A model generated the notes under the pieces. The model saw only the letters and a list, made by a program, of their open reading frames with translations, ran no database searches and was not told where the DNA came from. A DNA stretch of 64,000 bases from contig JASJZC010000007.1 in NCBI GenBank assembly GCA_037178855.1, forward strand, positions 6,882,001 through 6,946,000, given 5' to 3'. This DNA is from Oscheius sp. JU75. Its lineage: Eukaryota; Nematoda; Chromadorea; Rhabditida; Rhabditidae. Below are positions 32,674 through 44,940 of the stretch, piece by piece; the stretch's first letter is position 1, and each line of letters opens with the position of its first letter. Position numbers and translations under genes: made by a program.

Positions 32674-35166
32674 TTAGAAGGATCTAAAAAAGATACAGCA
32701 TAAACTTTAATGCACTCACTGCGTAAAATACAAGTCGGTAGAAAACTCCATGGTTTTGTTTAAGGAGAATACAGTTCCACCCTTCTTCTCATCGTAACCC
32801 AAAGTGATGAAAATCGCAGCCTTCAAAGTTTTCGAGTCAGAAAGTGAGAACCAGGAAGCCATAAGGCCAGAAACTTTAGCAGAATGAGTGATTGGGATTC
32901 CGAGAACAGTAGGCATCTGAACTGTAGCCTTGATATCCGGACCACAGGAGAAGTGCTTCTTCAGCTCCTCCAGAATTTCATCAAAACCATCGAGCCTCTT
33001 TTGTTCAACGAGATTTTCAAAAGATGTCCTGTTCATAAAAAGATAGCCGTAGTCAAGCTGCTTGTATCTCATGAACACCATCAGTTCATCCGGTGCTACC
33101 TAAGATGACACTACAAATCCCGTGAAAAAATGAGCTCAACCTCAGTATATCCTAGCTGTAGGAAGTATTGGTACCAATTTTCCGCTACCATCAATTCCCA
33201 TGAGTAGACTTCATGAATGGGATGCTTGCTGCCTCTTTCAGAAATCCTCAGGTGGTCCAAGCTGATACCAGTTTTCAGTTTTCGATCTATGTTGCTGGCA
33301 TGTTCAAAAAATGATTTCTCGGTCTTGACCGACAGACGTTCCACCTGACCAAGACACAAGGCAATATCTTTGCGGAAGTGCGTCAAAGAGGGTAGTGTAG
33401 TCTTGGATAGAGATTGCAGAGTGGAAAGTGTGAAACCGGCGACTTGGTCATCGACTTCCTTGTTCAGATTGGCAACGATCAGTTCCAGGAGATGTTTTTT
33501 TGGAATTGTGTGAAGGAAGTAGACAAGAGCAGACATTCGAAGTTCCGGCATCTTCGAAGAATCGAGGAACACAGGAAGTAGGATTTTTTGAACAGCTTGT
33601 GGATAGTTGTCTTTGATCAATCTCAAAGCATAGATGGCTTCGAGTCTCACAACAAAAAGCTGATTCTGATCGTTGATCACAGATTTCAGAAAAGGCAGAA
33701 ACTCTTTGAGCCCACTGTTTCCAAACTTCTTGATGTGGAGAATTTTGTCGTCGAGGCTCTTGCTAGCTTCAAACTTTTTGTAGTGACTTATTTGATGAAG
33801 GGCAAAGTCTCTTCCACCATACAATCTTTCAGGTAAAGTAGCAGTTATGTCCAGGGTCTTGCCAAACGAAGCTCGCTTGAGCTCTCCATTTGCCAGTTTC
33901 ACACTTTGCTGCAAAAACGAGACTTGCCCCCTTGTTGCCAGACTATCCATGAATATTTTCAATCGCTCTCTGTCGACATGGTGTACAGGAACATCGACTT
34001 CTTGCTTCAGCTTCACCAGGAAGGCCAGTCGAGTGGATGAAATCTTACCAGAGTTGTAGAGACAAAGCAGTGTGTCCTTGGAGTCAATTGTACCAGCCGA
34101 GGCCAGTCCTCTTTCGAAGATGTACTGCTCTGTTTCACTGTAGTCTTTGTACAACTTTCCTGCTACAGACATCAAATCTTCCTCAGAGCAGGAATAAACG
34201 AGCTTCTTCAGTGTTGACCATCTGATAGTTGCGACATTGTTATTTGCTCTCAGGAAGTCCAAGATCGCATCTCTATGGAATAGACTCGAGTTCTTTTTAG
34301 CAGAAGCGTCTCGCTCAAACTGCTTTGCCAATTCGTTGTCAAAAATGATCTCTTCTGGTGAGTTCTGCTCTTGTACAAACAGAATTCTTCGATCAAGCGG
34401 TGAAACGGTACCGATGGTGAGGGACGAGCGCATCGTTGTAGCCAAGACTTTATCTTCTTCGGCGGTGATACTATGAACAGAGTAGACATGACTCTCTTTC
34501 AAAACTTCATCGCTTAGGAAGTAGTCATAAACAGTCTTGACATTGATGTTCCGCGAGTTGGATGGGTAGTCAACAGCGTATCGGAGACCATAGCGAGTTT
34601 CGGGAAGAGAACTGCAGGAGGGAATGTCCAGCACTTTGGTCACAATCGAACTGTTTCCTTCAGAGACTGAAGAATACTGAACTGCACAATCTCCCTCGAT
34701 AGACGGCTGATTTTCATAACCACCAGAAACAGCCAGCTCCATATTCACATCAAAAAGTCCAACCACGGCTCTCTTCAAGTTAGTTGATTGAGGCATGTCC
34801 CAACGATCAAAGCTGAGCTCTTTGACCAATCCGTTAACATGCTTAAAGGCAAACGGAAGTGATAAGCTGCTGTCAATCTCCCGGCCTGAACAGTAATGAT
34901 GTTTGATGCAATATTTAACAAACCAAGAGACGATTTCATACAGGTCAAGGAAACAGTAACCCACTCAGTGTACGTCTGAGTTTGTAATATAAGAATTTTT
35001 TAGAAAGACATACTTGTGCTTTTCCATCACAGTTTAGCACGTCGACGGTGTTCTTCTCTCCATACACTGTGCTACTGTACTTGAAGGCAATTTCCTTGTT
35101 TGTGGGCAGAATATTCCGAGCTAGGGAGCATTGAAAGAGGATGAAGAGAAGTAGAAAAACGGACAT
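32674..35166 (-). CDS. Large lipid-transfer protein with vitellogenin N-terminal domain, short form
   Basis: Five exons (35166-35014, 34975-34924, 34885-33141, 33099-32720, 32683-32674) give 779 residues. A signal peptide (FLLLFILFQCSLA) precedes a Vitellogenin_N/LPD_N type region: a beta-barrel part (to about residue 270) and a long superhelix (about 280-600), seen as amphipathic helices such as EFLPFLKSVI and VVRLEAIYALRLI. Near the end MPTVLGIPI resembles the PT-x-x-G-x-P-x motif of vitellogenin and apolipophorin beta-sheets. There is no von Willebrand D domain, and yolk vitellogenins are about 1,600 residues. In length it fits microsomal triglyceride transfer protein (DSC-4 in C. elegans), in the C-terminal motif it fits vitellogenin, so I leave it unnamed. 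Such proteins carry lipid in the secretory pathway or body fluid. One exon is 1.7 kb, unusual here. Confidence 0.8.
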
Positions 35167-35277
35167 TCCGCCTATATGACAAACACTTCTTCGCTAGATA
35201 ATGGCTTCTGACTGGCAGGTGATGATAAATTCTGTCACTTTTATGGCAGCTACACGTTTTTAAAGCACACATTTGAA

Positions 35278-35425
35278 CAAAATCAAAAGACTGAGCACCG
35301 AATCAAAGTCCATATGAACTAAAACACATTTCTATCTTGTAGAATATCTTCAGAATCAAAAAATGGCCAAAACGTCTCTTGCGGGATTCCTGGCGTTGCA
35401 TACGACTACTTTTGCATAAACAACT
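35278..35425. repeat. Dispersed repeat, copy 1
   Basis: Blocks here recur about 900 bp away: a GAGCAC-x-AATCAA block near 35293 and 36159, and GCGTTGCATA-x-GACTACTT near 35394 and 36364. The copies are imperfect and separated by the MITE. The order is the same in both, so this is a direct duplication. Confidence 0.5.
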
Positions 35426-35521
35426 AGTTCTGGAATGGACAAATAATTCAGCCGACCTTGTATCTCGCAAGCTTCTTTTAGGCTATGGAAGTTGTATACG
35501 GGGAGCCAAGAGGTTCCGATA

Positions 35522-35746
35522 TACCGTAAAAGTTCTAATATTAGCACCCCCTTACGTAAGAAATACGCAATTACGTATTCGCGTTCTTCGGCGTCAAGAC
35601 GATTTTTTCTCTGCAAAGTTGTAGCCTGTGATCTGCTCTACAAAAAATCGAAAAGTCAGAAAAAGTCGTCTTGTCCCCGAAAAACGCGAGTACGTAATTG
35701 CATAATTCTTAAATAACGGGATCCTTATACTAGAGCTTTTACGGTA
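35522..35746. mobile_element. Palindromic MITE with TA ends, about 225 bp
   Basis: The whole element is nearly one inverted repeat. The left arm from TACCGTAAAAG (35522) to about CGTCAAGACG matches the reverse complement of the right arm ending CTTTTACGGTA (35746). The inner parts (GAC-GATTTTTT and AAAAAATCG) also pair, leaving a loop of about 20-40 bp. The TA at each end suggests the TA target duplication of Tc1/mariner elements, with terminal CCGTAAAAG. No transposase is present. Confidence 0.75.
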
Positions 35747-36147
35747 ACTAGATCGGTGAAAATCAGTCTCCTCTTTGTTAGGCTGCTCATCAGGCGGTAA
35801 AGAACTGAAATAACAGGTAGTAGTTAAATAGAAATGGTGTCGTCTGTCCCCTCGAAACACTCGAGAATCCTTTCGTTTGACTCATCTTTGTACTCTACTC
35901 TGTTGAGTATAACTACTTGTACTTCATTGTTATGGTTTCTTCTAATACGATAACAACTTGGCCATCAATAGACAAAAACCTCGAAAATCTTGAAAATGGA
36001 CAATAACACGTCAAAAAGACAAACAAGACTGAATTCTGAAAGTGGGGAAGCGAATAAAATACGGTAACAACTGTAGTGGCTTCAAACATTTGATTAGAAG
36101 AGACCGCATGGTCTGTGAAATTTTATAATCAATGAATACTGTTGACA

Positions 36148-36380
36148 AAAATCAAAGCTGAGCACTAAATCAAGGGTCACACAGACTAAACATAGGTGCA
36201 CATTACTATTTCATGCAAGTCAGACACGGACACGTTTTAACTATCTGTTTGCTCTCTCACAGCCTCTTTGAATCCGAACAGCTTCCCAGAATGCTTTCAA
36301 CGTCACACAAAAATTTAGCTAATAACGTCTCCTGCGAGAATAAACCTCCTTATTGGGTTCATGGCGTTGCATAAGACTAC
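36148..36380. repeat. Dispersed repeat, copy 2
   Basis: Second copy of the blocks described at 35278-35425, in the same orientation and order, with an inserted stretch between the blocks. Confidence 0.5.
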
Positions 36381-39300
36381 TTCTTCTTGAGAAGGTCCTG
36401 AGTTCAAAACTATCTATATTTGTTTTCCGCCAGAATGATTTTCGATTTAGCTGGTCTGCAACCTTTAAAGTGACGAATTGACACCTACTCCCTTCATGTA
36501 GTTTGTGCTCCAATTCGATCTCAACTTGTAAATTGAGACAAAAAGGCTGTGTTAAATGGGTATCCCTGAGCAACGTTCTTACTCAGAAGCTCCTTTTTGT
36601 TCTTGACACTAGTCGGTTTTGGCGGCCAGTTTCCACGCTGTGGCTGGCAGTCCTTGCGAACTTTCCAAGAACACAAAAAGTATTTCTTAGTGTCGAACAG
36701 AAGTGTAATAATGTCTGTACTCATTTCCAACGATGAAAGCATATAAAGAAAAATCTTCAACCGAACATTTTAGTCTTACCAATAGCGAGATATGTTAGTC
36801 TTTGGAATCATAGTTTTTGCCGATTTTGAGGAACGCTGCTGTTTCATTCTATACGTATGGCGTTTCTTGAATGATCAATTAATTAGAATTAAAAATTAAA
36901 AATCATACAGGTGCAAATGGTTTACCTGATTTCCCTTTATGTATTTGAAAGCCTTTAGAACCGTTATAAAGAATATATCAGACTTTTTTTAAACAACAGT
37001 CTCTAGTTTACAAACAAAGTTTTTGGTCTGTGTAGGTGGTATTCTTCTCGGTCTTACAGTCACCATGATCCGAATCAATCCGGCTAATCGGGATGAGCCA
37101 CGGATAGCTTCTGCCTGACGCAAAGAGCACTCTCTGCGAGTGCTTAGGTCTTCGCTCTTTAAGCGTGTCAAAAACATACATTTAATATTATTAAAACGTG
37201 TATATAAGAGTTTCGTTTTAAAGGATTGTGTCTTTTTCTAGTTTCTGACTAATCCTGAACGAGGAACTGTTCAATTACTTTTGTAGGAGAACTATTGCTT
37301 ACATTAATATCCGAATAGCAATTGATTGAGCACATGAATTTTGGCAAAAGAGGTAAAATTGTAATCGAAACTTCCTCGACACTCCCTCTTCCCACCAATT
37401 GAAGATAAACAGAAAACTCCTCGGGGTTATTTTTCACTCCAGCCTAGAGCTTCTTAATGAATTTCTTGTCTTTATTTGGAACTTCATTCGCATTTCCTGG
37501 GCTTTTAGCCCTTAAACGACAATGATTTTAGTCCAAGAAACTACTTCCGGATTACTCTTTGCTAACTGAATTCCCACACATGTATTAAAATGATTTTTAT
37601 TACTGTGTCTGCATATCGTCAAACATTTACCGTAGCTGGTAAATCATTTCTTGTGTTTGCCGAGGCGGTGATGAATAACTTATGTTATTCTCCATTGGCA
37701 CCATGATCAGTCTGTTTATCGCAGAAAAAAACCGTGATTGACTTGAAACATTAATGAGAACCCGAAAGCTCGAACTGACATTGATAGTTTATTTCAGAGA
37801 TCCCTATTGGCTCCCTAACGGATAAATTGCTACCCAGTGCTGTTGTTAGTTTGAAACTTCATTGTCTTCTCTTTGTGTTTTTTGTTCAGCACCCCTCACT
37901 TCTTTGTCTATGATGTGCCTATTTCCCAAAACAGGGGTGAACTTCCAGACTTCTGTTCAAGAAATACTAAAATAAGGCCTCTGTAATTGGACTCAGGATG
38001 CAACCACTTGCAATTAAGTTAGTCCCTGACGTCGTTTCTTAAAATATATTGCATAATTATTTGGTCAATAAAAAGCTTCACTTCGAAAGAAGTAGGCGAT
38101 GCTCTAACCACATAAAAGTCAGTCAGTGGTTTTCACTCTAGCCCCAAATCCGCGTTATTTGTTACATTTCAAGATGACACAGGAGTTGGTTTGACTACTA
38201 AATATTCCATGAAAATATGTCTATCGTACCCTCGGATAGTCACACAACACTAATAATACATTTAAGTTATCCCACAATTTATAGTAACATACAAATCACC
38301 CTACAGGTTACCACACGCCTTGTGACATCTTATCTAACCGAGACGGAAACGCTAAATAAGGCTTTTTCAAACTGTACCTTCTTTCTAGGCATACTCATGA
38401 TGTGACACATTGACAATTAGGCTCTTTATGAAAAAGAGTTTGAATAAACCGTTCTGATAAGCTGATTAATTTCTGATACGACAGCCAGTACCACCTTTTC
38501 GGCAATTTTTAGTCGCGCCACCCCTCTAATAATGTTATTGAACCCTGTTTGATATACCAGATTCCAAAGATCCTACCTCCAAATGAGCTTCCATCGCAAA
38601 GCTCAGACTTAATTATCCATGAGGTCTGGTTTGGATTAACCGAGTCGTCTCTGCTGTCATTTAATATGCATGTTCTTCTACAGTGTTGAATTTCCTGTCT
38701 AGTTGAGAGAGCGGGAGAGAGAGTGAGTCTGAGAGCATCAACTGTTCCGGAAATTGATGATGTGCAATGATGAATGTTCTAGATTTGTTTCAAAATATGA
38801 TTTTCAATGCCGTATACTATTTTCCCAGGCTAACAAGTCTGTGTGGAATTGTTCAAGCGTGTTCTACGTCTAAACCGTATTTGCGCGAAAACATCATCTG
38901 GAAGATGTACAGCCGTTTTCCTTCACGCTTCCAGTTTGGTATCTTATCCGGCTTTTCCAGACTCACATCCTATAAAAACTAGTGCTTGTTTTTCCCATGG
39001 AAAAACATCCTGCTGAAACCATGATATCAAAAGACTTTGTTTATCCTTAGTCGAGCAATTATTCGTTCTTCCGGTTTGTTTCAATGATCGCGCGAACCTA
39101 TTTACTTTAAAAGACAAGGGTCTTTGATCAGAGTTCAGTGGCTAATGCTGCCAAGGCCTGTTGCAAAAATGAACGTCAACGAAGCCGGAATTTGCTTTTT
39201 TTCTTCAGATTTTCCACTTTATTCAGCACGTACTTCTATAGAATATTTATGTTCTTTCCTTTTTTTTCATCATTTCAACCTTGCATGTAATTTACTTGTA

Positions 39301-39517
39301 CGAACAAGTTCGCCCCCGGTCACCTGCAATGCTACAGGTGTATTTTATGCCATCTACCCACCATAAAGTTTCTGCATTCACTCATGTTTCTGTGCAGCAT
39401 TGTGACAGCATATGAGAATAATTCCATAACTAAACACCAATGAAAATATTTTTGACTCAACATTGCTTTTTCGCTTTCTTCTCGTATTGTGTTTTTCCAA
39501 AATCATGCTTGTTTCAG
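36381..39517. other. Intergenic, no gene seen
   Basis: AT-rich sequence with only short open frames on both strands. None shows hydrophobic helices in a receptor-like order or any splice chain. It lies between the start of the lipid-transfer gene and the first chemoreceptor. Confidence 0.5.
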
Positions 39518-40794
39518 ATGGGTTGGCCTTTTGACTTTGTTGAGCATCCAAACTTCTATGTCTTCATTCTCTACGCCCAAACAATCTTCTCCACATTTAT
39601 CTTGTTCACCGGGATCATCTTCGTATTTTACATTCTACCGGCTAGTACATCTCGATTGTACAAACAGCTCCTTCTGTTTCATATGATCATGTTGGTTGGA
39701 ATATGTTTCAATTGATCACTGTGTTTTTAGAAATTACTTCTCTCAAGTCTGTATATCGTCCGGATCTGTGGTGATTACCATCTTACCCATGTGCGGAGGC
39801 TACACATTAGGGTTTTTTAACGCACTAGGACTTGGAACTTGTGTTCAACTCGCAATGTCGGTTGAATTTTCCTCGAGTAAGTTAGAGGAGATCAAGGTAG
39901 CAAAAAGTTCACAGATGTTTTTATCACAGTCATACTGCAGGTATGATTCAAACAAGTACATGCAAAATTTCAGTGGCTGCTCTCTCTACAATATACCTCT
40001 TTTTCTACCGTCATCAAGTGCTCGTTCCAATTGGAAAACTGTCAGCCAGGATATTCTTGGGCATCATTACTGTAGCATACGTGGCCTGCCCTGGACTTCT
40101 TTTCTACTACGAATGTAACGGAATTAATCAGATTAGTGAAAAAGTCAAGTTCTTCGATGTAGGATACTCAAGTTTCCAAAACAAAGACGATTTTAGCAAT
40201 ACCATCTAAACTATCCACGATTCTGGGAGCCACAGACCATTGTTTTTCCAAATTCGGTCCAGTCTGGTGTCTTCTGGGCAATGAGTTTCATGGCGCTGCT
40301 GTTGATCTTTATGATTATTGCCATTTTCTATTTTGTTTGCCGCCTACACTTCTTTTTGTGTTCGAAAACCTTGTCCAGCCGGACTCTGAGAATGCACAGA
40401 ACACTAACAAGAACACTTATTTACCAGGTACTAGTTGGGTCAAAGTCTAAAGTCCAATTATTTTTAGACGCTGGTCAATTATATTCTGGTCTTTCTGCCA
40501 ACCACTGGGATTATTGCCTCCTGCTCATTCGGACTACCAATTCCCGGTAACAGCTCCACTGCGTTGAAAAGAGAATGATTTTTAGGTTTCTCCAACCTCT
40601 GCTACGTAATATACTCATTTTCGGATGCATGCGGCATACTAGCCATGATTGCCAGTCACTCTTCTTATCGACAACGATTCTATAAGCTTCTTTCGAAGAA
40701 TTACAATCCGGAAACATCGTGGACTACAATGTTACTGGGGAGTATCTACGTACAACTACGAGCATCTGGAACGGGTCATTCTACGTCTATCTAA
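39518..40794 (+). CDS. SRH-like chemoreceptor (7TM), copy 1
   Basis: Six exons (39518-39690, 39731-39876, 39974-40158, 40197-40427, 40468-40546, 40586-40794) give 340 residues with seven hydrophobic helices. It belongs to the Str superfamily and looks like class H (SRH): TM3 has LPMCGGYTLGFFNALGLG, TM5 to TM6 has the loop MHRTLTRTLIYQ, and TM7 has NLCYVIYSFSDACGILAMI. These receptors sit in cilia of chemosensory neurons and detect small molecules. Four internal exons have the same lengths (146, 185, 231, 79) as the paralog 2.2 kb downstream. The ATG directly follows an acceptor (GTTTCAG), so trans-splicing or a 5' exon is possible. AATAAA lies at 40814-40819. Confidence 0.85.
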
Positions 40795-42943
40795 ACATTA
40801 TACATATCTTCTTAATAAAGCTTTTTAATGTGAATACTAGTCATTGTACATAGTACTCTTAATCTATCCAGCGATTAGCTGTCTGGTATAAAGCTGATGT
40901 AAGACTACCTGGATTTGAAGCACAATGAAAATTACTCTGAAAGCCCGACGACGGCCTTTTTCTCATACGGAGCAATAATAGCATGATTATTTGATACAGC
41001 AACTAAGTTAACTGCAAGCTAAAATTTAAAATTGTCACAATTGAATAATACTTCGGATAGTGCCTTATCTCGTAACCTGTCTTATTCAATCCTCAGTCTA
41101 AGAAGCATTCCATGACTAGCATAAGCCATTGGCATAAAGTCCGTCAAACATCATCTGATCTTCGCTTAGTGAGAACGAGAAAATTTTAGTAGCTAGCTGA
41201 GGAATCAAGGAAGAAAATAGAAACAAGTGGTTTTGACAACTGTTCACAGCTCGGAAATATCTGTTGAATTGGCAATGCTGATATAATGGGTTGTAGGTTT
41301 TATATTTTCCGGTGAAGAGAGTGTTTGTAGAGACATCTTCCTTCCTCTGTTCGATGTTGTCACGGTCAGTTTTATACACTCATTGTGAGTTATTAACTCT
41401 CTTTGCTCAAAACCTTGTTCACATATCAATCGTCTCGGGGATACTCCGTGCAGCTGTGCAATATTCTTCAATGGTAACAACTTTAGACTTGTTTGAAGTT
41501 TGAGGTTATTCTGTTTAACTGGGGACATCTCATACTTTTTCTACCCTATCTTCGCCTAAAAAGCTCATAATTAACGATATTCCACTAAAATGTTCTGCTA
41601 TATTATTATTATGTTAAACGAGCTTTGTAACGGTCGGACAAAATTAAGAACTCGTTTCTCAAATGCGCTTGATCATTTGTGGTCTGCAAAGTTCATAAGA
41701 TATTCAGATCGAGAGGTTTAATGGTCAACAAAAGCTTTTTTGATTGTTTCATGTTATTGCAAAGGTGGTCTAACAAATATTATGATAGTAATAGAAAAGT
41801 AGTTTACTCTTTTATTTCAAAGACTCCTTTTCTTACATGCCTGACCTCATTCATGTTGCCACCAATGCTTGGTCCCGACTGATGAAAACACTGCCTTTCT
41901 GGCTTAAACGATATAAATTACTTCACAGAAATACAGCTAAAACTGTTTGTGGTCTCTCCTAGAAACTCACAGAAAATTGGGTGAGAAGCTCACCACGTTT
42001 TTCTGAGATCGCAAAGTTTCAAGCAAAACAACGGCATCCGGTAAATAGTTACATGTTTCAAATTTGTTTTGCTTTCTCCTTTCATCTGTGTAGGTCTTGA
42101 TCTCAATTTCATACCAGCCTTAGGTTTTGTAACGTGATTCTCTTCAACTTTATTTCAAAACATCTCACTGTCCTCTCCTGTCATTTCTCAACTTTGACAC
42201 TCAACACTTAGTCTATGTTGGTTGATCACTTGTGAACTGTCCAATATTCTATTAGATGGATTTGGATGCATATCCTAGTTACCAGGTTTTATTCTAATAA
42301 AGACGAAGCTTCTAATGGTTGTGATTAATCCGATGACATTTGTTCGAGCTCTCATTTGGCTAATGATTTGCAACAGAGGGGCATGTAACCGAACGAGGGA
42401 ATTCCCTTGGGCAACGAATATAGAGTCACCTGAAGAAAGTAAAACTTTTTGGACGAGCACAAAGGAACGAACAAAAAAGCATACATGGTCGAACTTGAAA
42501 GCACAGGCGCCGCACGTGCAGCCTGAACAACGTCTTAACTAGCCATTGAGTATTTCGATTATCTGAATAGACAAAAACATCCGAGATCAGCGGATATTGA
42601 ACCTTATTGTCAACAAGACTGCATGTAATGAGACTTGCATTCAATCAGAACTCTTTTATGTCTGCCCGCTCTAGGTGCAGAGATCTTTGTCGCGTAAGAC
42701 GCGCATTTCAACTCTAATCTTTAAAATATTATGCAATTATAAAAGCCAGCTGTTGGTCAGAAAATACCTCCTCCCTCAATTGGTGTTAATTTGTCCTCAG
42801 GGAGAGGACGTCCTAATCCCAAGGTTCAATTGCGTAGAATGCTTCTGTTCCTTCGAGCGTTAAAGTTCTTGGAAAAAACTATCCTTTTGACAAATTCTTC
42901 CGCCATGACTCACCTGTAGTTTTGCACAAGTTCTGTTTCAGTG
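40795..42943. other. Intergenic, no gene seen
   Basis: Sequence between the two chemoreceptor genes. Apart from the AATAAA of copy 1 I find only short AT-rich open frames. No third, decayed receptor copy is visible. Confidence 0.5.
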
Positions 42944-44095
42944 ATGTTCTTCGGGTTCCAAGAGTACCCTCTCTGGTATGTCTACGGCCTCTATGCCGAA
43001 GGCTTCTTCTCGACGATTCTTCTTTTCGTAGCCTTTACCTTCATTGTTTTCGCTCTGCCCAGAGCAACTATCCGGTTTTATAAACGTCTTTTAGCTGTGA
43101 GCTTGACAGTGTAAGTTGTCTTTTTAAGCGAAACAAAAACAGAGATTTAGAAACTATTTGGCCCAATGCTGCATGACCATGGGAACCATGCCAGTAACTA
43201 TGTTCCCGGTCTGCGGAGGATATACTCTAGGCTTCTTAAACGTTTTCCAATTCAGTACCTGTACTCAATTCGCTGTCTCTTGTCACATGGTAGCAAGTAA
43301 GCGAAATCTCCTTATGATAACTCATTCTGTCCAGTTTCTGCTGCATTCACGATATATCTCTTCTACTACCGAAAAGCTGTCATTCTTCCGTTTCCAAGAC
43401 TTCGAGGCAGAATATATCTTATCACCGTAGGAGTACTATACTTCATTGTCCCAGGTCCTCTGTTTTATTTCGAGTGCCGGTCCATTGACCAAACGCACGT
43501 CAAACTGGAAGATTACACAGTAGGTTGTAGTCTCCCGATATCCTAAATTTCTTGTTTTCAAGACCTATCAGGCCGATTTCCCAAGATATTGGAACAATGA
43601 GACTGTGGTTTTTCGAACGACTATTGATACAGAAGTTTTTTGGGCGCTAATGTTCCTAATGTTTCTGATAATGATCATGTTCGGCTCGATTGCGTTCATA
43701 TTGCATCGTCTTCTGAATGGCCTGAAAGCGATGGCTTTGTCTGAAACAACGAAGCGGATGCACAAATCACTGATGAGATCTCTGTTATGGCAGGTAAACT
43801 AATTTCTTAGTCAGAATATGCTAGAGGAAACATTACAGACCGGTGTGACGTACGCAGTGTTCTGTTTACCGATGGGAGTGATCATATTGGGCTGTGCTTT
43901 CCATTTACCGTATCCAGGTAATAGAGTCATAGCTGCATGAAATAGTTAGCAACATTTTCAGCCGTCGCCAACTTTTGCTACATGACATATGCTACTTCTA
44001 ATGCATGTGGAATAATTGCCATGATTGGAAGTCATCGCTCAAACAAAAGACGCTTCAGTATCGCCTCTGAAAGTACGAAGCGAACGTTTAATTGA
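42944..44095 (+). CDS. SRH-like chemoreceptor (7TM), copy 2
   Basis: Six exons (42944-43110, 43151-43296, 43335-43519, 43563-43793, 43839-43917, 43962-44095) give 313 residues. TM1 lies in FFSTILLFVAFTFIVFALP, TM3 has FPVCGGYTLGFLNVF, the TM5-TM6 loop has TTKRMHKSLMRSLLWQ, and TM7 has NFCYMTYATSNACGIIAMIG. Motifs, intron phases and the lengths of exons 2-5 match copy 1, while the protein sequences have diverged widely, so the duplication is old. The C-terminal tail is 27 residues shorter than in copy 1. AATAAA lies at 44167-44172. An acceptor (TTTCAG) lies two bases before the ATG. Confidence 0.87.
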
Positions 44096-44940
44096 AAAAA
44101 CAGCATGCTTGTTGTTGAGGCTCGCGGTTAAGGCTTTTGATTTCTGGTCAATTATTTGTGCTGAAAAATAAAAATGTAATTAGTGCTGCTCAATAACGCA
44201 TCAATAGACATCGTAGTAAGAGGGCATAGGGGTGACGAAGAGCTCAATAGAGTGCATAAACCGACTTCCGACAATATGTGCAATTTAGTAGAGCGAGGAA
44301 AATATACACTATTTGCGGTCAAATCATCTATAACACAAGATCTAAGAAAGATGAGGGTTGAAGAAAATGCAGTGCAAAAATCTCTACTAAAGTTATGAAC
44401 AGATTTCCAGGGGTCAATACATGGTCGAAGTGAAAGGATGCAGAAGTACTGAATGCTGACATATCATGGTCTGTCGTACAGACATCACTAATGAACGTTC
44501 TGTCCACATTTATCTTTGAAATAAACCTTTAATTGCTGAAAACAAGGCTATCCAGCTATCTTTAAATACCGGTTGTTGCGATGTTCGGGAGGCGACACAG
44601 CATTAAAATGGAAACCGAGGTTAAGAGTGGATGGATATTGAGGAAATCCTCTCTTCATTGTCCAATTTTGTGATCTCTGTATATTTGTGCTCCTTTTCCC
44701 TGATTCAGGCTGGGGTCGATCTCTAAGTCATCTCTTATGAAAATCGAAATACAGCTGTCACGTTAAGTTTTTGCGTGTCGCGCAATGAATCCCCACTGTC
44801 GCACCCCGTATCGAGTGAAATGTTCCATTTTCACTGGCGGACGTAATCGCCGTAGGCCTGTAGGGTCACCATGCTTGCTTTCTGTTGTTCCACACTTTTT
44901 GTTTACTTCTCCTTGCTGAGATCAGATTTCAGAGTTGCAA
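44096..44940. other. 3' UTR and intergenic region
   Basis: Holds the poly(A) signal of the chemoreceptor at 44167-44172 and then sequence upstream of the DUF273 gene. A TTTCAG acceptor nine bases before the next ATG may be a trans-splice site. No gene is seen. Confidence 0.5.
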
